Assembly (NCBI GenBank): GCA_008933735.1
Contig: WBUL01000014.1
Location: 1 to 64,000, forward strand
From: Anaerolineae bacterium
GTDB taxonomy: Bacteria > Chloroflexota > Anaerolineae > Aggregatilineales > J027
Direction of reading: 5' to 3'
DNA length: 64,000 nt
The first letter of the stretch is position 1. Each line of letters begins with the position of its first letter. The notes under the pieces are model-generated. The model was not told where the DNA came from and searched no databases. It was given only the letters and a program-made list of their open reading frames with translations. A program made the position numbers and the translations under genes. This document shows, one piece after another, positions 44,122 to 55,000 of this stretch.

Positions 44122-46176
44122 ATGAATTTTCAATCCTTAAAACGTATTTTTCGCCCGGCAAATATTCCTCCCCCTGATTTTGACCCCCTTGAGATTGAAA
44201 GCGAATTAGAGCGCAAGAGAAATATCCTGAATGTGCTGTCCTCCGCACTGGTGGTGTTGGGAGTTGTAATCACGTATATTACCGTAGTCAATGGCTACCA
44301 AGACAACCACACGGTTGAATTTTTGCTTACCCAGACCCTGCCCCCGGTGAATTTATTCCTGGTTGGGCTGGTAACGTGGGGGGTGAACAGAAGCTACAGC
44401 GCAAAACTGGCTGGGTATGTTTTTACCATCGGATATGGGCTTACCGTTTATATCGATTGGATTATGGTGACCACAGTTGGGGAGGCCACTAATGCGCCTA
44501 CACCAGCCTTTTTGGGCGGATTGACGATCCTGCTGGCGGGTGTTCTCATCAGCGGACGCGCCGCTCTGGTGACGGCAGCTTTGCTGATGCTGGGTAAGGC
44601 GATTGTCGTGAGGTTGGGGTCAGACTTGTTTTTGGCTCCAGTGGTGTTCTGGTGTTTGATTGCGCTGGTGTCGTGGCAGTATGAAAAAACACTGCGTCAG
44701 ACCTTTGCCCGTCTGCGTGCCGCCCGCGATCATCTGGAAGACCTGGTGGCAGTTCGCACGCGCGAGCTTGAAAGAGCCAAAGAGGAAGCTGAAGCCGCCA
44801 ACGTTGCCAAAAGCGCATTTCTGGCAAACATGAGCCACGAACTGCGAACGCCAATGAATGCCATTCTGGGGTTTGCCCAACTGATGGAACGCAGCCCGGA
44901 TATATCGCCTGCCCAACAGGAAAATCTGGGGATTATCAGCCGCAGCGGGGAGCACCTGCTGCAACTCATCAATGACGTGCTGGAAATGTCCAAAATCGAA
45001 GCGGGGCGTACCACGCTGAATGTCTCCGGCTTTGACTTGTATCTTTTGCTGGACAGCCTGGAAGATATGTTGTATGCGCGGGCGGAAAGCAAGGGACTGT
45101 TATTGAGTATGGAATATGCTTTTGATGTGCCGCGTTACATTCGCACCGATGAGAGCAAGCTGCGGCAGGTTTTACTGAATTTGCTCAGCAATGCGATCAA
45201 ATTCACCGAAGAAGGCGGGGTCACCCTCAACATTGAATGTGATCCCCCCCTTGATCAGTCTTATCGCCTGCGGTTCAAGGTCGCGGATACCGGACATGGT
45301 GTAGCGCCTGCCGAAATGCACAAATTATTTGAAGCTTTTTCGCAGACGACCAGCGGCGAAACCTTGCAGGAAGGGACGGGGCTGGGGCTGGCTATCAGCC
45401 GCCAGTTTGTGCAGTTGATGGGTGGGACGATTCAGGTGGAGAGTGAGGTAGGCAAGGGTTCCATTTTCACTTTTGATGTCGTAGCGACGCTGGCGGATGA
45501 TCAGGATATGAATACCATCCAGTATGTCCGTTGCGTTACTGGACTGGCGCCGGGCCAACCTGCCTACCGCATCCTGATAGCTGAAGATAAATGGGAAAAT
45601 CGGACGCTGCTGCGGCGTTTGCTGGAACCCGTTGGTTTTGAACTGCGCGAAGCGAAGCATGGCAAAGAAGCGGTGGAAATCGCTGAAAAATGGCAGCCGC
45701 ATCTCATTTTCATGGATATGCGAATGCCTGTGATGGATGGGCATGAGGCCACCCGGAAAATCAAATCCACCTTAAAAGGGCAGGCGATAGCAATCATCGC
45801 CCTGACCGCCAGCGTCTTTGAACATGAGCGGATGTCGGTTCTGGAAGACGGCTGCGATGATTTTGTTCGCAAACCCTTTCGTGAAACCACCATTTTTGAA
45901 AAATTGGCCCAGCATCTTGGCGTGAAATTTATCTATGAAGAGAAGCAGAATCCATCCGCTGTCCGTACCCCATATGCAGTCACACTGGACAGCCTGAAAG
46001 CATCATCGCCAGACTGGATTTCGAGATTACACCACGCGGCGAGTATGGCAGACAGCGAAGAATCGCTGAGTATTATTGCGGAAATTCGTCAGAGTGATGG
46101 TGGTCTGGCCGCCAGCCTGCAAATGCTCGTCAACGAATTTCGCTTTGATAAGATTATCGCCCTCACCCATCCCTGA
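44122..46176 (+). CDS. Hybrid histidine kinase with membrane sensor and C-terminal receiver
   Basis: 684 residues. Five or six N-terminal helices (about 33-190), a coiled-coil-like linker, HisKA with FLANMSHELRTPMNAILGFA, HATPase_c (N-box LLNLLSNAIKFT, GHGVAP, GTGLGLAIS), then a receiver (LIFMDMRMPVMDGHE) and a ~110-residue C-terminal extension with ASMADSEESLSIIAEI resembling tails of cyanobacterial hybrid kinases. The sensor part lacks a large extracytoplasmic domain, so the signal is likely sensed in the membrane. Last gene of the ABC-STAS-kinase block. Confidence 0.9.
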   Translation: MNFQSLKRIFRPANIPPPDFDPLEIESELERKRNILNVLSSALVVLGVVITYITVVNGYQDNHTVEFLLTQTLPPVNLFLVGLVTWGVNRSYSAKLAGYVFTIGYGLTVYIDWIMVTTVGEATNAPTPAFLGGLTILLAGVLISGRAALVTAALLMLGKAIVVRLGSDLFLAPVVFWCLIALVSWQYEKTLRQTFARLRAARDHLEDLVAVRTRELERAKEEAEAANVAKSAFLANMSHELRTPMNAILGFAQLMERSPDISPAQQENLGIISRSGEHLLQLINDVLEMSKIEAGRTTLNVSGFDLYLLLDSLEDMLYARAESKGLLLSMEYAFDVPRYIRTDESKLRQVLLNLLSNAIKFTEEGGVTLNIECDPPLDQSYRLRFKVADTGHGVAPAEMHKLFEAFSQTTSGETLQEGTGLGLAISRQFVQLMGGTIQVESEVGKGSIFTFDVVATLADDQDMNTIQYVRCVTGLAPGQPAYRILIAEDKWENRTLLRRLLEPVGFELREAKHGKEAVEIAEKWQPHLIFMDMRMPVMDGHEATRKIKSTLKGQAIAIIALTASVFEHERMSVLEDGCDDFVRKPFRETTIFEKLAQHLGVKFIYEEKQNPSAVRTPYAVTLDSLKASSPDWISRLHHAASMADSEESLSIIAEIRQSDGGLAASLQMLVNEFRFDKIIALTHP

Positions 46177-46559
46177 ATGGCCTGAGGAGAGGACCTGTTT
46201 TCAGGTAAATCGTGTGTCTGGGATAAAAGTAAATCCCAGACAGCCAGTGCGCCGTTTGCCGAACACCGTGAAATCGCGCAAGCCTGCTGGAAACATGCTC
46301 CCATAACGGCGCGGCGTGCCAGCCGCAGGGCGAATCAGAGGCATTGAACAGCCTGACTGCTCAGAGCAATCATCCAACAGCAGGATCAACAGCTTAGCGA
46401 CAGGTTCGGGGGTGCGACTGCTCCTGCCAGTTACGGCGTGCATCTTCGTGCCCCGTGAGGCGAGCCGTGTTGGGCAAGAGTACCCACCGCCCGGCACAAC
46501 TGCGGTGAACAGCCAATCCCACGCTTGACCTGCTCCAGCAGCTTCACCATCATCCCTAC
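46177..46559. other. Non-coding stretch with a perfect hairpin
   Basis: No supported gene after the hybrid kinase. GTCTGGGAT-N8-ATCCCAGAC (46216-46224, 46233-46241) is a perfect 9-bp stem without a T-run. GACCTG-TTTT-CAGGT lies just upstream. The rest is GC-rich with short overlapping frames on both strands and no recognisable protein; probably eroded mobile DNA leading into the IS3 relic. Confidence 0.5.
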
Positions 46560-46760
46560 TTGCCCTTCCTGCGGGCGGAACTCACCGACCTGGCGCATTT
46601 TGCTGACCGACAGGCGGCTCGAACAGCAGGGTTCATTAAAGTGTTTTACAATCGCCAGCGGTTACATTCGTCGTTGGGCTACCGCAGCCCATTAGCATTT
46701 GAAACCGACCATTTATCCTGAAGTGTCTCTTATCCACCCTCCACCAAAACGGGTCAAGAC
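46560..46760 (+). mobile_element. IS3-family transposase (OrfB) C-terminal relic
   Basis: The forward frame reads ELTDLAHFADRQAARTAGFI, KVFYNRQRLHSSLGYRSPLA and FETDHLS*, the typical C-terminus of IS3-type OrfB integrase-core transposases, ending at 46721. The DNA beyond it (AAGTGTCTCTT...AAAACGGG) looks like an IS3 right end. The N-terminal and catalytic DDE region is absent. Confidence 0.75.
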
Positions 46761-46770
46761 CAGGCAAGCG

Positions 46771-48159
46771 CTAATCCAATCTATAGGCTTGTTTGGCGAG
46801 CCGATACGCCAGATCGACGACCATCTCATCGGCATCGCTCCGATCAATGATGTGGCGCTGCACCAGACCTGCTAACCAGTCCGCGCAGGCTTGCCGCCAC
46901 ATCTGATGGCGGGCAGGGATCGAAGGAAAGGCACGGGTATCATCGTTGAACCCGACGGTGTTATAGATGCCTGCTGTCTCCACCACCAGGTCGAAGAAGC
47001 GGCGCATTCCGTTGAGGCTGTCGAAGAACCACCAGGGTGGTCCCAACTTCAGGGCAGGGTAATGACCTGCCAGTGGGGCGAGTTCGCGGCTGTAGGTGCT
47101 TTCGTCGAGGCTGAACAAAATCAGGGTGAGGTCGGCATGGTTGCCCACTTGATCGAGCAAGGGTTTGAGGCTGCGCGTAAATTCCGCACTGACAGGAATA
47201 TCGGCCCCTTTATCGCGTCCAAACCATTCAAAAATGCGCGGATTATGATCGCGGTAAGCGCCAATATGAATCTGCATCACCAAGCCGTCCTCCAGGCTCA
47301 TGCGTGCAAATTCAATGAGCATATGCCCCGTAAAGCGTTGAGCGTCCTCCCTCGTGGCATTTCTCTGCAAAGCCCGCTGGAAGATGGCATCGGCTTCTGT
47401 CGCCGAAAGCCATTCGGTATAGGCAGTCAGGGCGGCATGGTCGGTGCTTGTTGCCCCCAAGGACTTGAAATATGCCCGGCGGTTCTGGAGAGCCCGCAAA
47501 TAGGTGGAAAAATCCCGAATGTCTGAGCCTGTGACTTCATTTAGCTGCTGAATACTCTCATGCCAGTCAGGGCGATCTATATTGACCACTACATCGGGAC
47601 GAAAGGTTGGGATAACCCGACCGCGCCATCCCGATTTTTGAATGGTTCGGTGATAGGACAGGGAATCGGTAGCGGCGTCAGTTGTCGCAAGGACTTCGAT
47701 GTTGAATTGTTCAAACAGTTGTCGTGGACGGATTTCCGCCAGTTTTGCTGCGATTTGGTCATAGATCGCAGTGGCATTCTGTCCGTTCAGTTTTTCGGAG
47801 ATGCCAAAAACATCGCGCAGTTCGTCCCTGATCCAAATACCGGTGGGCGTTCCCCGAAAGAGATAGAAATGCTCGGCAAAAATCTGCCAGATTTTGCGGT
47901 GATCCGTTTCCACTGTAGCACCGTCTCGGCGTGGGATGCCGAGTGATTCCAGCGGGATGCCTTGTGAAAAAAGCATCCGAAAAATGTAGTGATCGGGGAT
48001 GACCAGGAGATCAACCGGTGTCCCTAGCGGATAATCTGGTTCGGCGAACAGGCGCGGGTCAACGTGTCCATGTGGGCAAATCAGGGGGAGATGGGCAACT
48101 TGTTGATAGAGTTCTGTGGCTAGAGAAGCGGTTTCGGGTGAAAAGTAAGCTGGTGCCAT
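46771..48159 (-). CDS. uxaC: Glucuronate isomerase
   Basis: 462 residues, the family length. N-terminal LPLICPHGHVDPRLFAEPDY with the metal-site HxH, DHYIFRMLFSQGIPLESLG, HFYLFRGTPTGIWI, VLATTDAATDSL, the VIPTFRPDVV strand and C-terminal YNTVGFNDDTRAFPSIPARH. UxaC interconverts glucuronate and fructuronate (or galacturonate and tagaturonate). No uxaA/B, kdgK or transporter genes lie beside it; it is flanked by IS3 debris and a kinase gene, so it acts with enzymes encoded elsewhere or was separated by insertion-sequence rearrangement. Confidence 0.93.
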   Translation of the reverse strand: MAPAYFSPETASLATELYQQVAHLPLICPHGHVDPRLFAEPDYPLGTPVDLLVIPDHYIFRMLFSQGIPLESLGIPRRDGATVETDHRKIWQIFAEHFYLFRGTPTGIWIRDELRDVFGISEKLNGQNATAIYDQIAAKLAEIRPRQLFEQFNIEVLATTDAATDSLSYHRTIQKSGWRGRVIPTFRPDVVVNIDRPDWHESIQQLNEVTGSDIRDFSTYLRALQNRRAYFKSLGATSTDHAALTAYTEWLSATEADAIFQRALQRNATREDAQRFTGHMLIEFARMSLEDGLVMQIHIGAYRDHNPRIFEWFGRDKGADIPVSAEFTRSLKPLLDQVGNHADLTLILFSLDESTYSRELAPLAGHYPALKLGPPWWFFDSLNGMRRFFDLVVETAGIYNTVGFNDDTRAFPSIPARHQMWRQACADWLAGLVQRHIIDRSDADEMVVDLAYRLAKQAYRLD

Positions 48160-48475
48160 TCTTAGCGTTTTCGACTAAAGAAAAAAGTTCTTCTAGCGTG
48201 ACTATCGTAGCGTAATTCCATCGCCTGCACAATATTCGCTAGCGCCTCACTGTTTCGGCTGCTCATGTTTCATCATTCTCGTTTGTGGGACCTTTAAAAT
48301 TCGACCTTCGTAAGGGCGAATCACCCACCAGCTACCTCGGATGCCATCCGACTTATCCTGATCCCTTTGGCTGCGCCGGGGGCGGCAGGGTGCACGCGGA
48401 TGGGCGCGTCCTTCTTCAACACAACTACCAGCACTACCATTCCGGCTTTACTGCCTCTAAAGCTCATAACAGGCT
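48160..48475. other. Intergenic region upstream of uxaC, downstream of the kinase gene
   Basis: 316 bp. TTCGTAAGGGCGAATCACCC (48308-48327) resembles dispersed GC-rich palindromes. A forward frame from 48285 reads HPTYPDPFGCAGGGRVHADG and QHNYQHYHSG with coding-like composition, but I recognise no family and see no start signal. Possibly the remnant of an insertion. Confidence 0.4.
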
Positions 48476-51400
48476 CTAGGTTTCCCTGGCAATGGATTCC
48501 GCAACGGCTTCTAACGCCAGAGCAGCCCCTTTATCCAGATGGCCTTGCAGCGCATCTGGCGCTGTTGTCTGCCTCAGCACCGGCATGAGGTTCTCGCAAT
48601 TCTGGCGCAGTTCTTGGTTATTGGCGGGATGATTGGACACAAACCCGATTATCTCTGCCGCGAGCTCGGATCGTTCTCGACGGGCAAAGATCTGCGCGTA
48701 GCTCACAAAGATCTCCAATATGAGGGGTATCATGCCAAGCGCACGTGCCATCGACAGGCTGCGTGCAAGGGTCTGGATGGCGGCGTCATCTTGCTTCATC
48801 TGAACCTGCAAGGAACCAATGTTATTGAGGGTATGTACGACACCCGACGTATCGCCGATGGATTCGCCGATTGCCAGACTTTTCCAGTAGTAATCCTGTG
48901 CGGTGTCAAATTGATTGTTCAGGTACGCGACAAATCCGAGATTGTTTAGCGTCGCGGCAAGCCCGCGTTTATCGCCCATTTCCTCTCGCAGGGCACGACT
49001 GCGTTCAAAGAACGCAAGTGAAGGATCAAACTTGCCCTGCATGGCGGTAACTGCCCCCAGATTGTTAAGGGTGCTCGACAATCCCCAGCGATCCTCCAGG
49101 GTTTCCTGAATCACAGCACTGCGTTCGTAGAACTCCTGCGCTCTGGCAACATCCCCTTTTGCCTGGTAAACATTGCCCAGATTGGAAAGACTCGCAGCGA
49201 TACCCGCTTGATCTTCCAATTTCTCCCGCAGCGCCAGGCTTTGCTGATAGTAATTTTCGGCCAGGTCGTACTGTCCTTGTTCCCATGCCACGAGTCCAAG
49301 GTAATTCTTGCTGCTGGCAATGCCAGCTTCATCGCCAATCGACTCTGCAAGCGTCTTTGCCTGCTGTGCAGCCCCTTCAGCTTCAGCGTACTGCCCCTGT
49401 TTCCAGCGTGCCCGTGCCACCCAATTCAACAACCCCACACGACGTGGATCCGTATCAGCGATCTGCGCCATACCACGTTCCAAAAGCCGATAGGCAGTGG
49501 TATATTCGGCGGTAATATTGATCTGGCGGCGTGCGACCAGGTTCAGGTAGTGGAGGTGTTTGTCCACATCCCCTGCGGCGCACCAGTGCTCCAGCAGGAC
49601 TTCGTTGTATTCCCAGTTGTCGGGATAGAGACTCTCTATTGCCCTGGCAACCCGACGATGCATCTGGGCAGATGTGTCCGCTGGTAGTTCGGCAATGAGT
49701 GTTTCCCGAATCTTATGATGGGCAAATTGCCAGTTGTCGTCCAGAACGTCGAACACCGCCGCTGCTTCGCAAGCCTGCAACCATTCACCCAAGTCGGTCT
49801 CTGGCTCACAAACACGCAGCACATCCTGGTTAATTTGCCGCCCCACGACCGCCGCCAGTTGGAGTAAGGGCTGGTATTGGGCTGGTACCGCCGCAATGCG
49901 CCGCCGCAGCAGCTCCTGCATTCCGCCCGTCAAGATTTCTTTTGGCAGGGTAAGGTCGCCCACATCAATCAGACTGCCCGCCTCTTCCGCCAACATACGC
50001 GCGGCTTCTACCATGAAAAAAGTATTGCCTTCTGTCTCCCGTGCAAGGAGCTGCACCAGTTCGGCGTTTTTGCCCTGCTTGCCGAGCATCGCAGAAGCGA
50101 GCTCGGCAATTTCCCCGGCCCCTAGCCGCTCCAGAACGATGGCGACGGCGGTTGGTAATTCCTCCGGCAGGGTTGGCTTCTCATCACTCCGGTAACTTCC
50201 CATTATCATGATAGGATAGTTAGCGATTTCCTCTTCAAACCGTTTTAGGGGCAGTATCCCTTCGTTTGTCCACTGCAAATCTTCAAGGATCAGCAGAAGC
50301 GGTTTTGTCTGGCGTCTCAGAATCTCCACCAGTACCAGCAGCAACCGATCCTGTGCCGCTTGCCCCGGCAGTTCCGGAGCATCGGGAATCTCGCGCCCCA
50401 GCAGCGTCGCAATCGTCGGCACGATTTCTTTGATTACCCCTGCTTCCAGATCGCTGATTTCGATATTCAGCACAAGCTGCGGAACAACATCGCGCCACAC
50501 CTGATACGGCAGGCCTGCGCCTTCGACTGCCTTCCCCCGCAGTACTTCTACATCAGATACCTTGCTATAGACGCGCAGCTCGTCCAGCAGGCGCGACTTC
50601 CCCACGCCGCTTTCCCCCCCGACTAAACAGATGCTTCCTTTGCCCGCTTTCGCCTGATTGATAAATCCGCTCAACTGGCTGAGTTCAGCACGCCGCCCAA
50701 CAAACTTTGCTGCCTTCAGGTAGCTCTCTCGAACCGCCATGCTCTCGCGTGGAACGGGCAAATCAAAGGTCTTATACAACTCTCGCAAGGTCGCGCGTGC
50801 ATCGCCTGGACGGTGGTTGGGAGATTTGTCGAGCAGGCGAAGGATTAAGTTGGTCAGGGGACTATAGCCCTTTGTTGATTCACTGGTGTTGTTAGCGACG
50901 ATGTTCACCACGCGCTCTGGCATCAAGGTTGTTGGTTCATCGTCGGCCGCAACATCAGTGCCCATCTTCAGGCGCACAGAGTAGTCTTCAAGCGGTGTGG
51001 CATCTGGGTCTGAGCTTAGAATGTCTTCCAACAGTTCATACTGAGTTTCCCAGCGGAAGGGATGCCGACCCGCAAAAACTTGATACGCCATTACACCAAA
51101 GGAGTACAAATCCGATTCAACCGTCGGCGGATCGCCCTGGAGCAGCTCTGGTGCCATATAAGACAGGGTGCCCACGATGCGATCTGCTCCGGTGCGGTCG
51201 TGTGCTGCCAATGCCACACCAAAGTCCAGGACTTTGACGACACCGTCAACAACAAGCACATTTCCAGGCTTCAAATCACGATGCAGGATACCATGCTGGT
51301 GCAGATATCCCAGCGCCTCCAGAACCTGCCCCAGAAGATTGATCCTGCCACTCACCGACAGATTGCTTGCAGCTTTGTCCAGCGTCTGGGCATTTTCGAG

Positions 51401-51700
51401 CAGTTGCATGGTCAGGTAGGGCTGGTCTTTGTCGAAGCTGTAGTCCAGCACGCTTACGATATGAGGATGACGCAAGCGTGCAAGAATCTGGAATTCCTGT
51501 GCCAGCGCAATATGGGGATCATGGCTGCTTTCATCCGAGTCTGGCGTCGGGGAATATACACCCGCACGCACCTTCTTGATCGCAACAGGTGTTTGTGTGA
51601 GGCGGTCATACGCTCGATACACCTCGCCCATTCCGCCCCGACCAAGGATTTCCTGTAATTCATAGCGATTTGCGATCGTGACTGAATCTGACCCTGCCAT
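48476..51700 (-). CDS. Ser/Thr protein kinase with AAA ATPase and TPR domains (PknK-like)
   Basis: Start at ATG 51700 with AGGAG 7 nt upstream; the ORF-track extension to 51949 is non-coding. 1074 residues, no membrane segment. Order: PknB-type kinase domain (glycine loop LGRGGMGEVYRAYD, Lys in VAIKKVRAG, catalytic HRDLKPGNVL, metal-site VLDFGVAL), then an AAA/NTPase module (Walker A VGGESGVGKSRLLDEL, Walker B LLLILEDLQW), then about seven TPRs with repeated A..YY..SLA..E.LGD patterns. Kinase-AAA-TPR proteins are large signalling hubs. It sits 316 nt downstream of, and in the same orientation as, the secreted surface protein, and may be functionally linked. Confidence 0.92.
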   Translation of the reverse strand: MAGSDSVTIANRYELQEILGRGGMGEVYRAYDRLTQTPVAIKKVRAGVYSPTPDSDESSHDPHIALAQEFQILARLRHPHIVSVLDYSFDKDQPYLTMQLLENAQTLDKAASNLSVSGRINLLGQVLEALGYLHQHGILHRDLKPGNVLVVDGVVKVLDFGVALAAHDRTGADRIVGTLSYMAPELLQGDPPTVESDLYSFGVMAYQVFAGRHPFRWETQYELLEDILSSDPDATPLEDYSVRLKMGTDVAADDEPTTLMPERVVNIVANNTSESTKGYSPLTNLILRLLDKSPNHRPGDARATLRELYKTFDLPVPRESMAVRESYLKAAKFVGRRAELSQLSGFINQAKAGKGSICLVGGESGVGKSRLLDELRVYSKVSDVEVLRGKAVEGAGLPYQVWRDVVPQLVLNIEISDLEAGVIKEIVPTIATLLGREIPDAPELPGQAAQDRLLLVLVEILRRQTKPLLLILEDLQWTNEGILPLKRFEEEIANYPIMIMGSYRSDEKPTLPEELPTAVAIVLERLGAGEIAELASAMLGKQGKNAELVQLLARETEGNTFFMVEAARMLAEEAGSLIDVGDLTLPKEILTGGMQELLRRRIAAVPAQYQPLLQLAAVVGRQINQDVLRVCEPETDLGEWLQACEAAAVFDVLDDNWQFAHHKIRETLIAELPADTSAQMHRRVARAIESLYPDNWEYNEVLLEHWCAAGDVDKHLHYLNLVARRQINITAEYTTAYRLLERGMAQIADTDPRRVGLLNWVARARWKQGQYAEAEGAAQQAKTLAESIGDEAGIASSKNYLGLVAWEQGQYDLAENYYQQSLALREKLEDQAGIAASLSNLGNVYQAKGDVARAQEFYERSAVIQETLEDRWGLSSTLNNLGAVTAMQGKFDPSLAFFERSRALREEMGDKRGLAATLNNLGFVAYLNNQFDTAQDYYWKSLAIGESIGDTSGVVHTLNNIGSLQVQMKQDDAAIQTLARSLSMARALGMIPLILEIFVSYAQIFARRERSELAAEIIGFVSNHPANNQELRQNCENLMPVLRQTTAPDALQGHLDKGAALALEAVAESIARET

Positions 51701-51965
51701 GCTGCAACTCCTGTGTTCGCTAGCGCCTGTGATGCACTTGGGTGTGGTGATTTTCCCCTCACCCGGCTCCCCTACGGCGAGCCGTCCCGCTCCCACGCAC
51801 GCAAGGAGAGGGACAAAAAGCGCCTCTGCTCCCCGCTTGTGTGAGCTTGGGGGATGAGGGGTAAAAAGTGCATAACACGCTTTATGGATTCCAGTATATG
51901 TGAAATCGGGCATCTGGGACAATGCCTTCGTCAGCGGGGCTGTCCACACCTACCCGGAAACAACA

Positions 51966-51987
51966 CTGACCCTCTACAGAGGGTCAG
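51966..51987 (-). terminator. Hairpin terminator after the surface-protein gene
   Basis: CTGACCCTC-TACA-GAGGGTCAG is a perfect 9-bp stem with a tetraloop, 29 nt after the stop codon of the 52017-55712 gene. The reverse-strand tail is TGTTGTTTCC, a weak T tract, so termination may be partial. A GC-rich GTGAGGGG..GGGAGCGGGACGG stretch lies between it and the kinase start. Confidence 0.6.
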
Positions 51988-52016
51988 CGCGAGAACTTAC
52001 CTATCAACCTGCAAGA

Positions 52017-55000
52017 CTAGTGTTTTGTCGAATCATAGAGGGGCCCCTCACCGATTGGCACGGCGCCGCTGCCTAGATCGTGAGCAACACCCACTTCAAC
52101 CACGCCGGTGCAGGCACCGTCCGTTCCATCATAGGCCTGGAAGCGGATGTAGTACACGCGACCATTGCCCTTGGCAGCGCGTTCGGCACGCACCAGAGCC
52201 GTGCTGGTACCAATGCCGCTCGCATCAGGGCTGGTATTGCCATGACCATGGCCTTTGACGGGTTCGTCTTGCCTGATTGAAGTAATGGTAATGGTCACTG
52301 TGCCACCATCCGGATCGGTCACATTGACGATCGTCACCGGCTGCATACTGTGATCCGGCGGCCACAAGACAGGTATCAGGGGGGCAGCCAATGCACAGGT
52401 GGGTTTATCATTCACCGCGTTGACGGTTATATTGACTGTCGCTGTGACGCTGTTGACCATGCCGTCATTCGCCACATACATGAAGCTGTCCGCGCCGTAG
52501 AAATCCGGGTTGGGGGTGTAGGTGAGGTTTGGCGCAACACCGCTCAGAGTACCCTTCATGGGCTGGGCGACAACGATAAAGCTCAATACATCCCCGTCAA
52601 GGTCCGAACCGCTCAAGGTTACAGGCACTGCCACATCTTCATTCGTAACGATACTAAGGGCATTAGCAACCGGCACATCATTCACAGGATTGACTGTGAT
52701 GTTTATGGTTGCCGCAAGGCTGTTCACAATGCCGTCATTAACTATGAAGGTAAAGGCATCCGGGCCAAAGAAGTTCGCGTTGGGGGTGTAGGTAAGATTC
52801 GGCGCAGTCCCGCTCAAGACACCATAGGCTGGCTGGCTTTGCACGGTGAAGGTCAGGACGGCCCCTTCCGCATCCGATCCTGAAAGGGTAATCGCAAGAG
52901 CGGTATCTTCGTCCATCGCCAGCGACTGAGCGTTCGCCACCGGGAAGGCGTTCACCGTAATCGAAACCGTTGCAACCGCACTGCTCGCGCCGTTCGTATC
53001 AGTGACGATGTAGGTGAAGGTGTCGGTGCCCCAGACATCCACATTGGCAGTGTAGATCAGATTGGGGGCTACGCCGCTAAGCGAACCGCCGAAGGGTGTG
53101 CTGATGACCTCGTAGGAAAGGGCATCTCCATCCACATCGGTGCCAACGAGGGTCACAGGCAAGGATTCGCCAGCATTGACACTTCCTGTGATGTTCTCTG
53201 CCACCGGCGGATCGTTGACAGCCAGGATAGTGATGCTTACATCTTTAGAGACGGTGACCGTCCCATCACTTATGGATATGGTGAAACTGTCCGTACCATT
53301 GAAATCCGGGTCAGGTGTGTAGTTAACACCGGTCGCTGTCTGCACTACACTGCCGTTTGGCGGATCAGACACGTTGACAGTCACGGGATCGCCATCTACA
53401 TCATCGATATCAAACGTGATATCGACCGGGGTATCTTCATCCGTAACGACCGGGTTGATGGTAATGCTCGGAGCATCGTTGACCGCTTCGACAATAATAA
53501 TGATTGTGGCGACATTGGATGAGGCACTACCGTCGGAGGCAACATACGTGAAGCTTTCGGTGCCGTTGTAGTTCAGATTGGGGGTATAGGTGAACCCGCC
53601 ATCAGCCGCGAGGACAAATTGACCATTCGCTGGTGGGGTCACCAGCGTGGCCGTGAGGGTGTCACCCTCACTGTCGCTGTCATTTGCTAACAGTCCCTGA
53701 ACTGCCGGAACGGTCAGAACAGTATCTTCATTGACTGTGTACTCATCGTCGGCCGCGATGGGCGGTGTATTCTGCGGCACATCACAATAGAGGGGCAGGA
53801 CAGCACCTTCCAAAGAGACATTGCCCAGTGTAGTTGGATCACGCAAAGGCGGGTAGACCACGCCATTGACCTCAGGGAAAATACACGCATCGTCAAACTT
53901 GCCGAACTGTGCCAGCATCAGCGAAACCGCAGGTGCGGCAAAGGATGTTCCTGCAACATAGAATTTGGTGCCGAGTTGGTAGCCCGCACCACGCGCCATA
54001 ATATTGCCATCATGTGAGAAAAACCAGATCTGGTCGGGATTGTTACCCAGTGAGGCACTCACCGCAATCGTTTCGGGCCACCGCGCTGGGGCGAGCGGCT
54101 CGCCGGGGTAGGCTGCGCCAAGCACCGACGCCCAGGGGCGGTAGTTGCCGCTGGAAACGACTGCAACGGTGTTGTAGGGGCTGCTGGGATTCGCGCTTTC
54201 GATCAGATACCCGCGCAGCAAATCCCGGAGAGGCGAGGTATCGGTGGTGTCGTTCAGATAACCGATTATGATTTCGGGAATATCTTCGGTAGAAACGCCG
54301 GTCAATGCCAGATAATCGCCAAGATCGATCACAATCGAATCTGTGGCGCAGGTTGAAGCAATAGGCCGCGCCACCACCGAACGGGTCACACCGTCGGGCC
54401 CCTTGACCTGCCAGCGTATATCCGCGCCGTTGAACACCACCTCAAAGGCATTGGCGTGTCGCCCCGGCAGGAAGTGCGAGTTCTGCCCACGATTGGCGGG
54501 ACTCGGAATGAATTTGTTGGGTCCATTCGTGGAGATATATACCGTGCGAGCATTCGCGTTCCGGTAGCCAAAACGCGCTACATAGTTACCATTCCCGGCT
54601 TCGTAAACACATTCCAGGATGGGTTCCACAGCCTGTGTAGCGGCGGGCAGGGGGGCGCTGCACGGCGTACCGTACTTAGATGCGACGGCTGTACGCAAGA
54701 CACCGTCGGGGCCTCGAAGTTTCCAGGTGATACTCTTGTGGCCGAAAAGGACTTCAACAAAGCCTGTGTGACGCCCAACTTCAAATACTTCGGGTTGTTC
54801 GGGGTAGCTGGCTCCTATAAAAACATTGTTGTAACCGATTGCAGGGATAGTCACCGAGCGTGTGTTGTCGCTCTCAAACCCAAAACGTGCATACCGCTTG
54901 CCATTGGGAGCATGGTATACACATTCAAAAAAAGGCACGACCGGCGCGTTGGTCACTTCTGCTGAACCCTGGTTGGAGGCGTTCACGGCGGCGATAAAGG

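Noticed and set aside
46177-46559. Structured RNA (riboswitch or RNase P RNA) in this GC-rich gap
   Set aside because: Only one simple hairpin is present; no conserved riboswitch box or RNase P core motif could be found by eye.
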